From positions 150,366 through 214,365 of the forward strand of contig WION01000059.1 in the NCBI GenBank assembly GCA_015039365.1: 64,000 nucleotides of DNA, read 5' to 3'. The notes under the pieces were generated by a model, which saw nothing but the letters and a program-made list of their open reading frames with translations, was not told where the DNA came from and did no database searches. The stretch's first letter is position 1. Each line of letters starts with the position of its first letter. This DNA is from Amanita rubescens. Lineage: Eukaryota; Basidiomycota; Agaricomycetes; Agaricales; Amanitaceae. Of this stretch, positions 41,366 through 52,531 are shown piece by piece. The position numbers and the translations under genes were made by a program.

Positions 41366-43357
41366 TCATAAAACCATCTCTGCATCTCTAAGATGTTCCC
41401 GAAGAATTCCGTCTTTAACTGTATGTATATATGGTCAGTCGATAGCAATTACAAACGAAAAAGTGCGACGTACCAGCAACTAACGTCGAGGCGGTTGCCT
41501 TCATGTCCTGTGTATAACGAACGATTCAGCTTCTTCCCGCATTCACGAGTTTAACAGAACGCGCACAATGACAGATGTGGGATAAAAGTAGCCAGTTCTC
41601 TGCGGATTAGGCGAGCTCTTCATGGCATCATTGAATTTACGTTTCAGGTCTAATACGCAATGTAAGTATCTTGACGACTTCGTCAGAAGTGAATTATGTC
41701 GCACATTTGATAAACGTTGCTGCGTCGTTTGGCTTATCTCCGTAACCGGAGAGGTACATGGAAAGCTGTGCCCCGTTCTGTATCTTTTGTTTGAGTATAT
41801 CACATTTGTTCAGGAAGAGGATCAATGTTGCTTTTGTGAGCAATTTTGACTCGCAAATCGCCTTCCACAGAAGCAAAGAGTCTTCTAGGCGGTTGACCTT
41901 GACGTCCTCTGACAGCTGCTCGTCAAACGCTGAAACAGCTGGAGAAAGATGTCAAGAACTATAATAAAGCGGATTCCGAAATAAGGAGCTCACGAGCAAC
42001 TGTGAAAAGACGACATTCAGCACGATCCAAGAAAAGGGAGACGAACGCTTACGAAATATGATGGCGTTCACGGTGTCGAAAAAGGGTAGCCAAGCATTTC
42101 TCTAAGTATAGTCGTCACTCGGTGATCGGTAAGGAAAGACGTGATAACGTACAACCGTTCTGGCGCCTCCAACATCATAGAAACACCAATCCCGTGACGT
42201 AGTCACTGTAAGGGATATGTCAGTACAAATTTATCGCAAAGGCATAGGTTGAATTACGACTTGAACCACTCCCCATGTGTATCTTGTACTCTTGAACCCC
42301 GACCGTCCGAAGACGGGCCCGAAGAATATCATCATCTGTGGGTTCATATTCCCGCGTAGCTATCCGATCGAGATCAGGAAGGAAACTGTCAAAACGGTGA
42401 GAGAATGATATTTCGGTACGAGCCCATCCACGTACAATCCGGCCGTGTGCTCCAAATACACCCTTTTCTTCCGCAGTAACGCTCTGACTGACTCGTCCCC
42501 CCACAACGATTTCATATCTCCCCGGAAACTTGCTATAATTTCCGTTGGCTGGTCTGGCCGGGCTGCAGCTATATCCGGGAGACGTCGTCCTTCATTAGGT
42601 GCAGGTTTTGTAACAGTTTTCAAGATGTCGTTCCATTTCCGTACGACAAACTCCTTGCGATGGGTAGTCGGAAGATCGAAAGGCGTTGCATAGAGGTTGA
42701 TGATATTCTCTTCTCGAACCTCTTCCGAAGCCGCGCCAAGACGTAATTTCAACTCCGTTTCAACCGTGCGCAGCGGCCCCAGTCTCAGGAGGAGCATGCG
42801 AATGGTTTCGGAAAGTTGAACAGAACTCTGCGCAGCTGAGGGCGCGTCGGGATCCTTTTTTGACTCTCTTAGAGATACACGATCGTTGTCCAGCTCCGCT
42901 TGGACCGTATCGACGATAATTAGCACAGATCGGATAAGGTTGAGGTGAATGACCGAACGCCACGCCGCGCGTTCTTGAGTCCATTCTTGATGGGCATACT
43001 TTACTCGTATGTCTTGCAGTAAAGCGTCATTCCTTGTGATACGATCAAAAGAGCCAAAACGCTTGCTTACTTTTCAGAGTTGTCGATTTTCCTGTGAGAA
43101 AAAAAATTGATATGGCGATAATCGTCAAGGGACTGCGGCAGTCACGCACCACTCTCGGCTTGACCGAGCAACAGTACTCTCACTATCTGCTTCTTTTTGA
43201 GAGCCGCTCGTTCCCGTTTGAGTTCCTCGTCAATCAAGTCACTGATCTTCTTCGCTTCAGTTTCTTTCTGCTCTCGAGCCAGCTTTTGTTCTATCGTCTC
43301 GTGGGGAGGCGGTAACATGAGCACACTCAAAGGGTCGACGTCTGAGAAGATGCCCAT
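41366..43357 (-). CDS. Divergent heterotrimeric G-protein alpha subunit
   Basis: Eleven exons: 43357-43150, 43091-43071 (21 nt), 43012-42436, 42385-42267, 42205-42153, 42101-42053, 41999-41994 (6 nt), 41938-41705, 41649-41567, 41507-41474 and 41418-41366. They sum to 1437 nt, 478 residues. Motifs: P-loop VLLLGQAESGKSTTLKN (split by an intron after GESG-type G); switch I LRARLRTVGVQEYKI; switch II DVGGARTVRNAW, where the catalytic Gln of the canonical DVGGQR is Ala; FLAPVSAFDEQ; G4 box LILFLNKCDIL; G5-like YFYPTSVIDMKATAS; and an end LREHLRDAEMVL. An MGIFSD start carries Gly2 for possible myristoylation but no Cys3. A roughly 70-residue insert lies between helix alpha-A and the helical domain. 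It is probably a signalling alpha subunit of the expanded agaricomycete type, with altered GTP hydrolysis. Confidence 0.88.
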
Positions 43358-44029
43358 TTTGTCCGGAAACGCTTGCTAGGCCCAGGCGCCGAGGGGGACG
43401 TGTGTAATGATGATACAAGAGATGTTATTTAAACCTGAATGAGTGGAATACGGCGTCAGCTCATAGCCCAAGGCAACGGTAACGAGCATCAATATCACTA
43501 TCAGAAGCCAAGCCTCGAACCCTCGTCGGCCAGGGAAAGAGGTTGTTTACATAAGAGCAAGACTTACGATTGTTGGATAGTTTGCGGTCGAGGAAGCGAG
43601 TATGAACGTTGAAAAGAGGAACGAGGCGGAAGAATGGAGATTATCAAAATATTAGAAATGTTATGTGAAAAGAGAAGACACGTCGTCAACGGAATCTGGT
43701 CGCCCTGATTCGATGCCCCCCAGCCGGGGGTGAAACTTGAATTGGCAATGTTAGCCCGAGTAAGCACTCCCCAGATATAATGTGAATGACATTGAATGTT
43801 GTTTTGAGTTTCAGACTAAGACTAAGACTGATTGCGTGCTAGTACAAAGAATATGGAGCACATTTGGGGATGGGAAGTAAATGCTTCTGTAGTGCTCGGA
43901 CCCTGATTATTTTTGTTCGTAAGCCGTAATATTACTATATTTGTGCGCACGATAGGTTCGGATGTTTATAAATGTCATTGACCTGAGAAACAGTGGAATA
44001 TCAAGGGTCGATATGTAATGCAGGGGTTA
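43358..44029. other. Intergenic between the G-alpha and VPS74 genes
   Basis: No gene is visible. It should contain the promoter of the minus-strand G-alpha gene and the 3' end of VPS74. No TATA box stands out. Confidence 0.45.
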
Positions 44030-45282
44030 TCAAAGCAAAGAATCGAGTTTTGAAAGCACCTCAAGCACACCGGCTATCAGCTCAAACCCAACATCGTCAT
44101 CACCGTCCGTAGTCTCCTTCCGCACCTCCGCGATAAGACCTAGCACCGATTCACGCCCAGTCGGTTCGCCTCCTGAAGCGATACGACCGGCGGCCAACGC
44201 CTGTCTCCGCCTTGCTGTTGACGAATTGGGGGCGTCCCCACCACCCAAAGGCCAGCACGAGAATTCGGCAAGAATCTCGTCCGCTCTCGCGAAGGCTGCT
44301 TCCCGTTCTTCGTACCCTAACCGGCCAAAGGCGTTATCCAACACGTTGGCCGTGTACCCGGCACAGACTAGACAGACTGCTCTTGCAACTCTGCATTGAA
44401 TGCCCTCCTTATTCAGCGCGGAGGGTGGTATAGCTGACGTTGTTGATGTAAGAAGGCTGACAATTCGGTTGATAATGGCCTCCTTCGTCCGTACATCTGC
44501 AACAGGATGTGTAGCCATATCGAACAGGAGGAAATTACGTTTCTCTGTCCGGAGCACGCCTTTATCAACTAGGCCTTTTGCGAGTCGTTCTCGAACTTGT
44601 TTTAGTTGGTATCCAATTTTCATGACATTCCATGTTTCTCCTGTATACAAAACGTGAGTTGTAGGATGGTCGAGTAGGGAAGACTCACCGCTTAGAAGAT
44701 CAATCCAACTGTTAATGCTGAGCTTGTCATGTTCTTGCCCTTTCATCATTCGCAACGCTTCATCCAGTATCGTTTCTCCTGTCTGTCGATCATCTACCAC
44801 CTCCACCGTCCGGTCGGCCAAGGGTGTCCGCCGCCGATTCGGATCGCGCACGAGCGCAATGCGTCGCCTCAGAGCAAGTTCTATCAGTATACAGCCTCGT
44901 AAAGCATAAGATATATTATCATTCCAGAATGAAAGATATCCCTATTTCTCTGGTTAAGACACGCAGAGCGTCGGGTTAAGCGATAGGCCCGCACCTGTTT
45001 GTCCTTGATGCCTATGAGTAAAACCTCCTCCATGATAGTGAGCTTAGGCATCTTTCCTCCCACTTTTGCCTCCTCTGATGCATCTTGGGTAAGGTCTCGG
45101 GGGTCGAACGCGATTCTGCTACCGCCTTCGAATGCGGAGCCGGCGTGGGTTGGTACGGAGTGGTTTGTGGGCGGTGAGTTTTTGCGGATGCTTCCATTGC
45201 TTGAAGGAGGAGTTTGTTCGTCGTCACGGAGAGAAGAAGAGGTATTTGTGACGCGCCGTCGAGAAAGACCAGCAGAGGACAT
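44030..45282 (-). CDS. VPS74: Golgi phosphoprotein 3 homologue Vps74 (GPP34)
   Basis: Exons 45282-44995, 44941-44689 and 44640-44030 (1152 nt, 383 residues). After a Ser/Thr/Arg-rich disordered N-terminus (about 75 residues) the GPP34 domain begins MPKLTIMEEVLLIGIKDKQ, runs through GYLSFWNDNISYALRGCIL and LALRRRIALVRDPNRRR to GETWNVMKIGYQLKQVRERL, KGVLRTEKRNFLLFDMATH and ends VLEVLSKLDSLL. These are signature stretches of GOLPH3/Vps74, which binds PI4P on the Golgi and retains glycosyltransferases by binding their cytoplasmic tails. The C-terminal half includes an insertion rich in Ala, Arg and Gly. Both introns (53 and 48 nt) fall within conserved motifs, confirming the joins. Confidence 0.93.
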
Positions 45283-46653
45283 TTCAGTTGGAAGCGGTCG
45301 ACCGCAGCCTCCGCTGTGCTAATTCTCCCACGTGGCATTCAAGCTCCTGTCATTTACATTCAAGTTCAAACGTTCAAGTTTAATATTATTACTCTACGAG
45401 GTCCTGGTCCCAAGTAACATATATCTGACTTCGTTCATATTCTCAATTATGTCTCGCTGCGGCCGTAACTAACCAAACATATCCAACACAGCTTCACAGA
45501 CTTTATTTGGCTCCGCAGTGAACGGATCCCGACAAGTCGCTCGTCGCCGAAATCCTTTCTCATACTAAACCATTTACAGGACGCGGTATGTCATTTTGCT
45601 TCGAATGTTCACCTTTGACTTGGCAGGGTCATTCAATGCGGCGTTTAAGAGACTATTTACGTTGTTGTTAGACGCAAACGGTTCCGAGTCTCGACGCGAG
45701 CGAGACTCGATCGGATAGGGATAGTATGAATGTCGAGATCATCAGCATACTTCTGATGCGCCGTTAAAATGGTTTTTTTTCGGGCAGAGCGGTAAGAAAT
45801 GGACCTGCTGCTATGAAAGTTGCTGACGCGTCAATTTGAAGTTGAGGGATTTCCATGCAAGGATATGTGCCGTTCCATGCCCTGATGACTGCTCATGGGT
45901 ACGAGTACATCGCATATGGCCATGCACCCAATATCTTGTACAAGCTGGATGTGGGCAATCGAGACTTATGGTGAGTACGCCAATTTCCTAACTTGTAACC
46001 GATCGTATTAATGTTACCAGAGCTCAAGTATTTAGACTACCCGTCAATTCATTATTCATTACATGGACGTGGCTCCAGCTAACTCGTGAACGGAATCAAC
46101 GCAAAGTGGCGGTGGAATTACGCGATTCGAATTGGGCGCGATGGCTCCTATCTTCGTAGTGTGTTGTACACGGCTATGACATAAACCCATTACATATCCT
46201 CGAAATGGGTATTTGTGCCTTGGTCAGTATAACCCAATGGTGAAAGATAAGTTTTCCAATTCAACTTGCTATTCACCCCGCTTTTAGTTATACGAGGGAT
46301 CAAGAGCTCTGGCGGACTTGCGGGTTACATGGAGTCGGAATTAGCGGGCGAGTCCCTGCGATAGCGGTGCCAAAATAGAGGAAAGTCGCATGGTATCTAT
46401 GGCGTTGGCGAGGCTAACTTTGATTGATGGAGGTGGTGGCCGGCACCGCTGTTGCTCCAGGTTGACTGACCTAATTTGTATCGAATATCATGATGAACCC
46501 TCGCTTCTTATTGCCACCCCTATCACCTGGTTATGCTGTACGTAGGTTCTAAATCGAGTTACTGGCTCATCAACATAGAGGTCATCTAACATTATTATCA
46601 TACTTGAGTAAAGGCTCGTCAGTAACTTGAAAGTTGGGCTCTGTATATCCTCT
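45283..46653. other. Long intergenic region, no gene seen
   Basis: Only short open stretches occur. No homology, no consistent splice pattern and no repeats shared with other parts of the window were noticed. Confidence 0.4.
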
Positions 46654-47351
46654 CTATTGAATAATGCATCCCAATCCCTTGCGTTTGCTGCGTAAGCTTT
46701 GAAAAATCTTTCCAAAATGGACCTTGCAATTCGTTTTGCACTGAGAATGGTAAGTAGGTAGAATCTCAGGCTGATCATACTCGTAGGGCTGGAATTTGAC
46801 GCTGCCATCATGCCATTCGACGCCCCCAAAATCGCAATGATTGCAACGATATTCGCATATAATGTTGAAGAATTCATCTGGTTTCCATTTCTTGTTCTGA
46901 ATGAGATCCAGCACGTTGAGAAAGATGACATTCACACTCACGTCATCAGGCATACCCTGCGTGGCCTCCTGCGCCGCCCTAGTTACGAGCTCCGTGATTG
47001 GGTTTTCGCAATCGCCCATACACTTTGCTTCACCTTTCCAGTCCTTGCCAGGGGGCCACTCTCTACTATGCCACATTATACCCCCACAATTAGGATTCGT
47101 GCAACGATCAAAGCAGAGCTCATAGGAGAAAGAAGCTATCTTTCATCCCCAGTCAGAGGTCGTCGTCTTGGGCTATATCAACACTGAGAGATACTTACTT
47201 CAGCTTGAGTTATTCGACGCCTCAGGATACTCATTTTGACCCGACCGGTTGCAAAGTCCAGCGCACCTTCTGTGGTATAGATAGAGAAAAAGAAACAAAC
47301 GAAGAGGAGGACGAGGTGAACGCCAGAAGGGCACGTAGAAGAAAGCCGCAT
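46654..47351 (-). CDS. Small secreted Cys-rich protein, divergent family member
   Basis: Exons 47351-47199, 47118-46942 and 46890-46654 give 188 residues. The N-terminus has a signal peptide (VHLVLLFVCFFFSIYTTEG). Two Cys-rich modules follow: LCFDRCTNPNCGGIMWH with CMGDC, and CEYRCNHCDFGGVEWH with CKTNCKVHFGKIFQSL, ending GLGCIIQ and a stop. The same pattern (DRCTNPNCGG, later CxxxCxxHxxKI) is found in the three genes at 48.7-52.1 kb, so this is a diverged paralogue. I do not recognise the family. Secretion and even Cys spacing suggest disulphide-bonded extracellular proteins such as effectors or surface proteins; that is inference. Intron 1 (80 nt) has an uncertain acceptor. Confidence 0.65.
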
Positions 47352-48703
47352 GGTATCTGGCAACGTTGGCAAGAATCGCAAGACCTGCTTGGATGGATAT
47401 CGGGAGTGGTGACTAACACGGTCACTGCCGTTTGCTGCTGGTCGTCTGCCTAAAATATGCATGAGTATGATCGCTTCACTAAGCCCGGTCCATCAAGAAT
47501 GTTTCGACATCCGGCAACGCTGAGGCATATAACGGATCAATGGACTGCGGAACCATTTGTGCTACGACAGTGACATCGCATGCCAACAACATACATGACA
47601 TCTGCAAGTTGCTTGTGTGAGGGGCGACTTAACATCGTCAAGCGGGTTATGAATTGGTGTACTCATCTCGCTGAAGTCGACACAACATGTACTTCCACGA
47701 TTTCCAGTTTCCAAGATCCCGCGGGTAAGTTCCGATATGCTACGTTTGCGTCTTGTCATAGACTGAAGAGAGGCGCCTCACCTGAAGCCGGATCATGAAC
47801 ATTGCGGAAGCTGTGCTAGTAGGTACCGGCATATTGCGAAATCGAGTTTACCACCCTCGTTCCTCCAGTTACGTCGGCAAGCTAATGCTACACAGCTACT
47901 TTATGCGACATAGAATGAGCCGCCAATCAATGACCCTTGTCAAAAATTGGCCTCGAAGCCAAGCTGCTTCCGCCATTCATATTACATGCGATTGATACCA
48001 TGATGGTTAGTGCGCGCACAGCAGTGCCAGTCGGACTCCTCGGAGATGTTGACCAGTGTTGGCCGTATACGTAACAGCAACCGAGGAGAAATCTTACTAT
48101 ACCAACATGACCGGGACTTGGAGGACCCATGTGAGAGGAATCGGTGAGTTCGTCAAATTTTGAATATCACGTTCGAGTACAATCAGCGAAGCAGAATCAA
48201 CCCTGGACTGGGTTCAAGTCTCTGTGCAAATTTACTTCCCGACTACCATTCATTTAGTTTCGCACTGATGTAATATAATCGACATGCTCGCAAGTGTAAG
48301 AGTTGGGTTCTACTCCTCCGAATATCAACGCCCTTGTCTTTCTTTTTACCAAACCGTCACAGGCGCTTGGGACTTTTGTGGAGGTTCTTTAACCATTCCG
48401 AACGCTCCAGCTTTTGGCCTCTTCCTCCATGCGTAAGTTTTCAAAAAATCTCGGCAAAATACGGTCCCTGCAATTAGCGTGGTAATCAAAAAAAATCGAT
48501 AGGGCTTCAGCGAGATCCCACGAGGGATTAGGGTATCCTTTGCAAACTAGAGAAGGGAAAAGTAAGGAGGAAAAAAATTGATGCGGGCTGGTTCAAGTGC
48601 ACGTAGAGAAGGACAATCTCGTGATATCAGGAGCGTTGTAAGGCCTGCTTGCACAGCGGTTGGAAGTGGCAGTAACAAGTGGCAGTCAGTCGTGAGTCGT
48701 CGG
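47352..48703. other. Intergenic region with the start of the tandem-repeat unit
   Basis: 47352-48340 shows no gene. From about 48350 the sequence (CAGGCGCTTGGGACTTTTGTGG and onward) recurs at about 49762 and 51080, so it belongs to the repeat unit that carries the secreted-protein genes. Confidence 0.5.
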
Positions 48704-49432
48704 TTAATTGTTTACATTACTACATTGAAGTCGTTCGAGATTACTTCCGGCATTTATGATGTGAGGTTCTATATGATCTCTCTGAACAATGCATGACCCC
48801 TTGCCCTGTAGCTCCTCCGTGCGTAGTACGTTCTCAAGAATCTTTGCATAATGAGGCACACAATTTTCCCTGCACCTTTCATGGTTATCAAAATTCATGA
48901 CTTTATTATACTGACGAAATTGGGAGAAAAAGCCCAATGGGAAATTGTTGCACCGATTGGTGCAGAGGGCACGTATCAATCCATAGGGGGCCCATTCCTT
49001 TCGATTTATATGAGTTCTCAATGATACTGGGCCGAATACGTTAAAGGAGACCTACGCGATGGGGTAGCCGAGAATCCTTCTCTGCATACTCCGCAAGCCG
49101 ACTAATGCCATCTTGGTGAAATTGGCATTCGTGCATACACGAATCCACATCCGGCATCACCTCCGTAAAAGGACGCTTTCCCTCATACTTTATACCTCCA
49201 CAATTCGGATTTGTGCAACGATCATGGCAAAGTGCTTTGATATAAGCCTTTAACTTGGGGATTATCGTCAGATGCTTGTTTTTCAAATCCTTGGAGGACA
49301 GCTACAGCTCACATCGGAGCGAGTTAAACGAGGCATCCGGTCTCTGATGCCAACGTCATCTGGGCCAGGGATCAGAGTGCCTTGTACAAATGTGAAAAGA
49401 AAGAGGGTGACGAGGATGAATGTAATGGTCAT
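48704..49432 (-). CDS. Small secreted Cys-rich protein, tandem copy 1
   Basis: Exons 49432-49313, 49253-49056 and 48997-48704 (612 nt, 203 residues). The signal peptide TFILVTLFLFTFVQG is followed by two related modules: KALCHDRCTNPNCGGIKYE...DVDSCMHECQFH, and RALCTNRCNNFPLGFF...HERCRENCVPHYAKILE, each with two Cys pairs. The C-terminus carries CIVQRDHIEPH. Both introns are 58-59 nt and conserved in place among the tandem copies. No known domain is recognised. The protein is probably exported and disulphide-bonded. Confidence 0.75.
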
Positions 49433-50110
49433 TCTGGTCCAGTGGTCAGAACCGCACGACCTTAAGTATCAAGAGCGTTGGCCTGCGTTGGCCCCTGGGA
49501 CGGGATGGTCGTTGTCGTCTCGTGTTTCCATCACCATCGTATCACATCAATGTCAACGGACGGTTGCATCTTGTTACGGGGAATGATTAACTTAGAACCA
49601 TACAGTATTCTAGATTTGCATCCGAGCATTATATCTGCTTCAGGGTCAAGACAACTTCCGAATGGGTTAATGAAAATTTGACTAATCGATGCAGCGGCAC
49701 GGTGACGGATCTCTACAAGTCCAGCAGCGCGTATATGTGGGACAAGGGATCCAGGTGACGTGCAGGCGCTTGGGACCTCTGTGGAAGTTTTTTAACCATT
49801 TGGCTTCGTCCTCCGTGCGTAAGTTTTCAAAAATCTCGGCAGAATATGGCTTGCAATCCTCCTTGCATGGTGATCCGAAAGGGCTTCGATGAGATTCTAC
49901 GAGGGATCAGAGTGCCCTTTGCAAATGTGGAGAAGGGAAAACTTAAAAGTGACGAGGAAGAAATTGATGCGGGCCGGTTATGCACGTAGAGAAGGAGAAT
50001 CGCGTAATATCAGGAACGTTGAAAGGTTTGCTTGCACGGTGGATGGAAGTGGTAGTAACAAGTGTGGTTGCTTGTAACCGCAGTACGATTGGATGCCTAC
50101 ATTACTACGA

Positions 50111-50813
50111 TTACGTCCGACATTTATGATTAACGTGAGGTCCTATATGGTCTCCCCTTCGAACAATGCATGTCAGTGAGTCCGACTTCTGCATGCGTAC
50201 GTTCTCAAGAATCTTTGCAAAATGAGGCACACAATTGTCCCTGCATCTAGCATGGTTAGGACGACTCGCGAATTCACTATACTGATGAAATTGGCCAGCC
50301 AAACTCGATGCCCAATCTCCCACCAACCCCCACCGGTAATCGTTGCACCGATGGACGCAGACCTCACGTAAGAATTCAATGGGATCCCATTTCTTTCAAT
50401 TTATATGTGAGTTTTCTAGGCTAAATACGTTAAAGGAGACTTACGTCATTGGGCCGCCTAGCAAGCCTCTGTTCAAGGTCCACCTGGAAACTAAGGCCTC
50501 GGTGGTCAAATTGACATAGGTTTACACACGAATCCACATCCCCCACCACCACCGCAAAGGGACGTTTTCCCTCATACTTTATACCTCCACAGTCTGGATT
50601 TGTGCAACGATCATGACAGAGCGCTTTGATAAATGCCTCTAACTTGGGGATTATCGTCAGATGCTCGCTCCTTGGAGGACCGCTTTAGCTCACCTCGGAG
50701 CTAGTTAAAGGAGGCGTCAGGGCGCTGTGTTTAACGTCGGTTGGGCCAGGGATCAGATTGCCCCGTACAAATGTGAAAAGAAAGAGGGTGACGAGGATGA
50801 AGGTAATGGTCAT
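50111..50813 (-). CDS. Small secreted Cys-rich protein, tandem copy 2
   Basis: Exons 50813-50694, 50642-50445 and 50392-50111 (600 nt, 199 residues). The signal peptide is nearly identical to copy 1 (MTITFILVTLFLFTFVRG). Module 1 has KALCHDRCTNPDCGGIKYE and DVDSCVNLC. Module 2 has REVCVHRCNDYRWGLVG and HARCRDNCVPHFAKILE. It ends with RRGDHIGPHVNHKCRT. Differences from copy 1 cluster between the cysteines, while cysteines and splice sites are kept, as expected of a diversifying secreted family. Confidence 0.75.
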
Positions 50814-51392
50814 TCTGGTCGAGTGGTATGGGAACCGCACGGCCTTAAGTATCAAGAGCGTTGACCCTGGGATGGGATGGTCCTTGTCGTCTGATGTGCC
50901 CATCACCATCATATCCGAATCATCAACGGCAACGGACGTTTGCGTCTGGGAATTAACTATATATTCTAGATTTGCATCCGAGAGTTATATCTGCTTCACG
51001 AGATAACTTCATGGCGATGCAGCGGCACGGTGACTACGAGTCCAGCAGCGCTTATATGTGAGACAAGGGGTCCAGACGTACAGGCGCTTGGGACCTTTGT
51101 GGAAGTTGTTTAATCATTCCAAACGCTTCGGCTTTTTGGCTTCCTTCTCCATGCGTAAGTTTTCAAAAAGCGTGGTAATCAAAAAAAAATCCGATAGGGC
51201 TTCAGTGGGATCCTACGAGGGATCAAGGTACCCTCTGGTACCCTTTGCAAATTAGAGAAGGGAAAAGTGACGCGGGCCGGTTGCGCACGTAGAGAAGGAG
51301 AATCGCGTGATATCAGGAGCGTTGAAAGGTTTGCTTGCACGGTGGATGGAAGTGTGTAACCGCAGTATGATTGGATGCCTACATTACTACGA

Positions 51393-52094
51393 TTACGTCC
51401 GACATTTATGATTAACGTGAGGTCCCATATGGTCTCCCCTTCGAACAATGCATGCAGGTGAGTCCGACTCCTTCTTTATGCGTACGCTCTCAAGAATCTT
51501 TGCAAAATGAGGCATACAATTTTCCCTGCATTTAGCATGGTTAGAACGACTCGTGACTTCTTCATACTGGCAAAATTGGGCCTCAAAAATCAACATCCGA
51601 TCTCCCACCAACCCCCACCGGTAATAGTTGCACCGAGCGGCGCAAATCTGACGTAAAAATACATAGGGGTCCCATTCCTTTCAATTTATATGAGTTACTG
51701 GGCTGGATACGTTAAAGGATACTTACGCCATGGGACCGCCTAGCAAGCCTCTCTTCAAGGCCCACTTTCTGACTAAGGCCTTGAAGTCGGTTGAATTGAC
51801 AATTGTCTACACACGAATCCACATCCCCCACCACCACCGCAAAGGGACGTTCTCCCTCATACTTTATACCTCCACAATCCGGATTTGTGCAACGATCATG
51901 ACAGAGCGCTTTGATAAAACTAACTTGGGGATTATCGTCAGATGCTCGCTCCTTGGAGGACCGCTTTAGCTCACCTCAGAGCTACTTAAAGGAGGCGTCA
52001 GGACGCTGCGTTTAACGTCGGTTGGGCCAGGGATTAGATTTCCCTGTACAAATGTGAAAAGAAAGAGGGTGACGAGGATGAATGTAATGGTCAT
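51393..52094 (-). pseudogene. Small secreted Cys-rich protein, tandem copy 3, frame broken at exon 2
   Basis: Exons corresponding to copies 1-2 are 52094-51975, 51923-51727 and 51677-51393. Signal peptide, both modules (CHDRCTNPDCGGIKYEG; RQICAARCNYYRWGLVG; HAKCRENCMPHFAKILE) and the terminal HVNHKCRT are present. At the start of exon 2 this copy lacks bases present in copy 2, so joining at the conserved acceptor gives a frameshift (exon 2 is 197 nt instead of 198). Either the gene is dead or another acceptor is used. The third exon is intact for 95 codons, arguing for recent loss or for alternative splicing. Confidence 0.6.
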
Positions 52095-52531
52095 TCTGGT
52101 CGAGTGGTCAGAACCGCACGACCTTAAGTATCAAGAGCGTTGGCCTGCGTTGGCCCCTGGGATGGGATGGTCGTTGTCGTCTCATGTTCCCATCACCATC
52201 TATATCGCCATCAACAGCAACGATCGATGGATGTCACGGAAGTGGGACTCTGAATTGGAGCTGGTTTAAGTTTTTGCTGAGGCTGCAAAGGTGAGACTCG
52301 GAGATTTATGTTTGTATTTATTTTGGATTTTATTTCGGCCCAAAGACCGTCGATGTTATCACAAGCACGAGTTGGATTTGTACTACTATTCTACCGTCAC
52401 TACTATCATAACTACACACACGAAATATCGCGCGAGGTACAAGAACACATGGTCGATGCATCAAAAGCAGTATACAGCCGAGATGATAGACGATTCGTCG
52501 TGGGAACCCAGGATGAGACAGAGAGGAGAGG

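Larger units (their letters stand above)
48350..52270. repeat. Three tandem units of about 1.3-1.4 kb, each with one secreted-protein gene
   Basis: Unit starts are marked by GCGCTTGGGACCT (48363, 49769, 51085). Each continues with a spacer containing GTAGAGAAGGA-AATCGCGT and then a minus-strand gene (48704-49432, 50111-50813, 51393-52094). Each ends with the conserved promoter-proximal stretch containing CTTAAGTATCAAGAGCGTTG. The units differ by small indels, so the tandem array is not very recent. Confidence 0.85.

Noticed and set aside
41366..43357. Linking the G-alpha gene to a mating-type or pheromone locus
   Set aside because: No homeodomain, pheromone-precursor or STE3-like receptor gene was seen nearby, and agaricomycetes have many divergent G-alpha paralogues.
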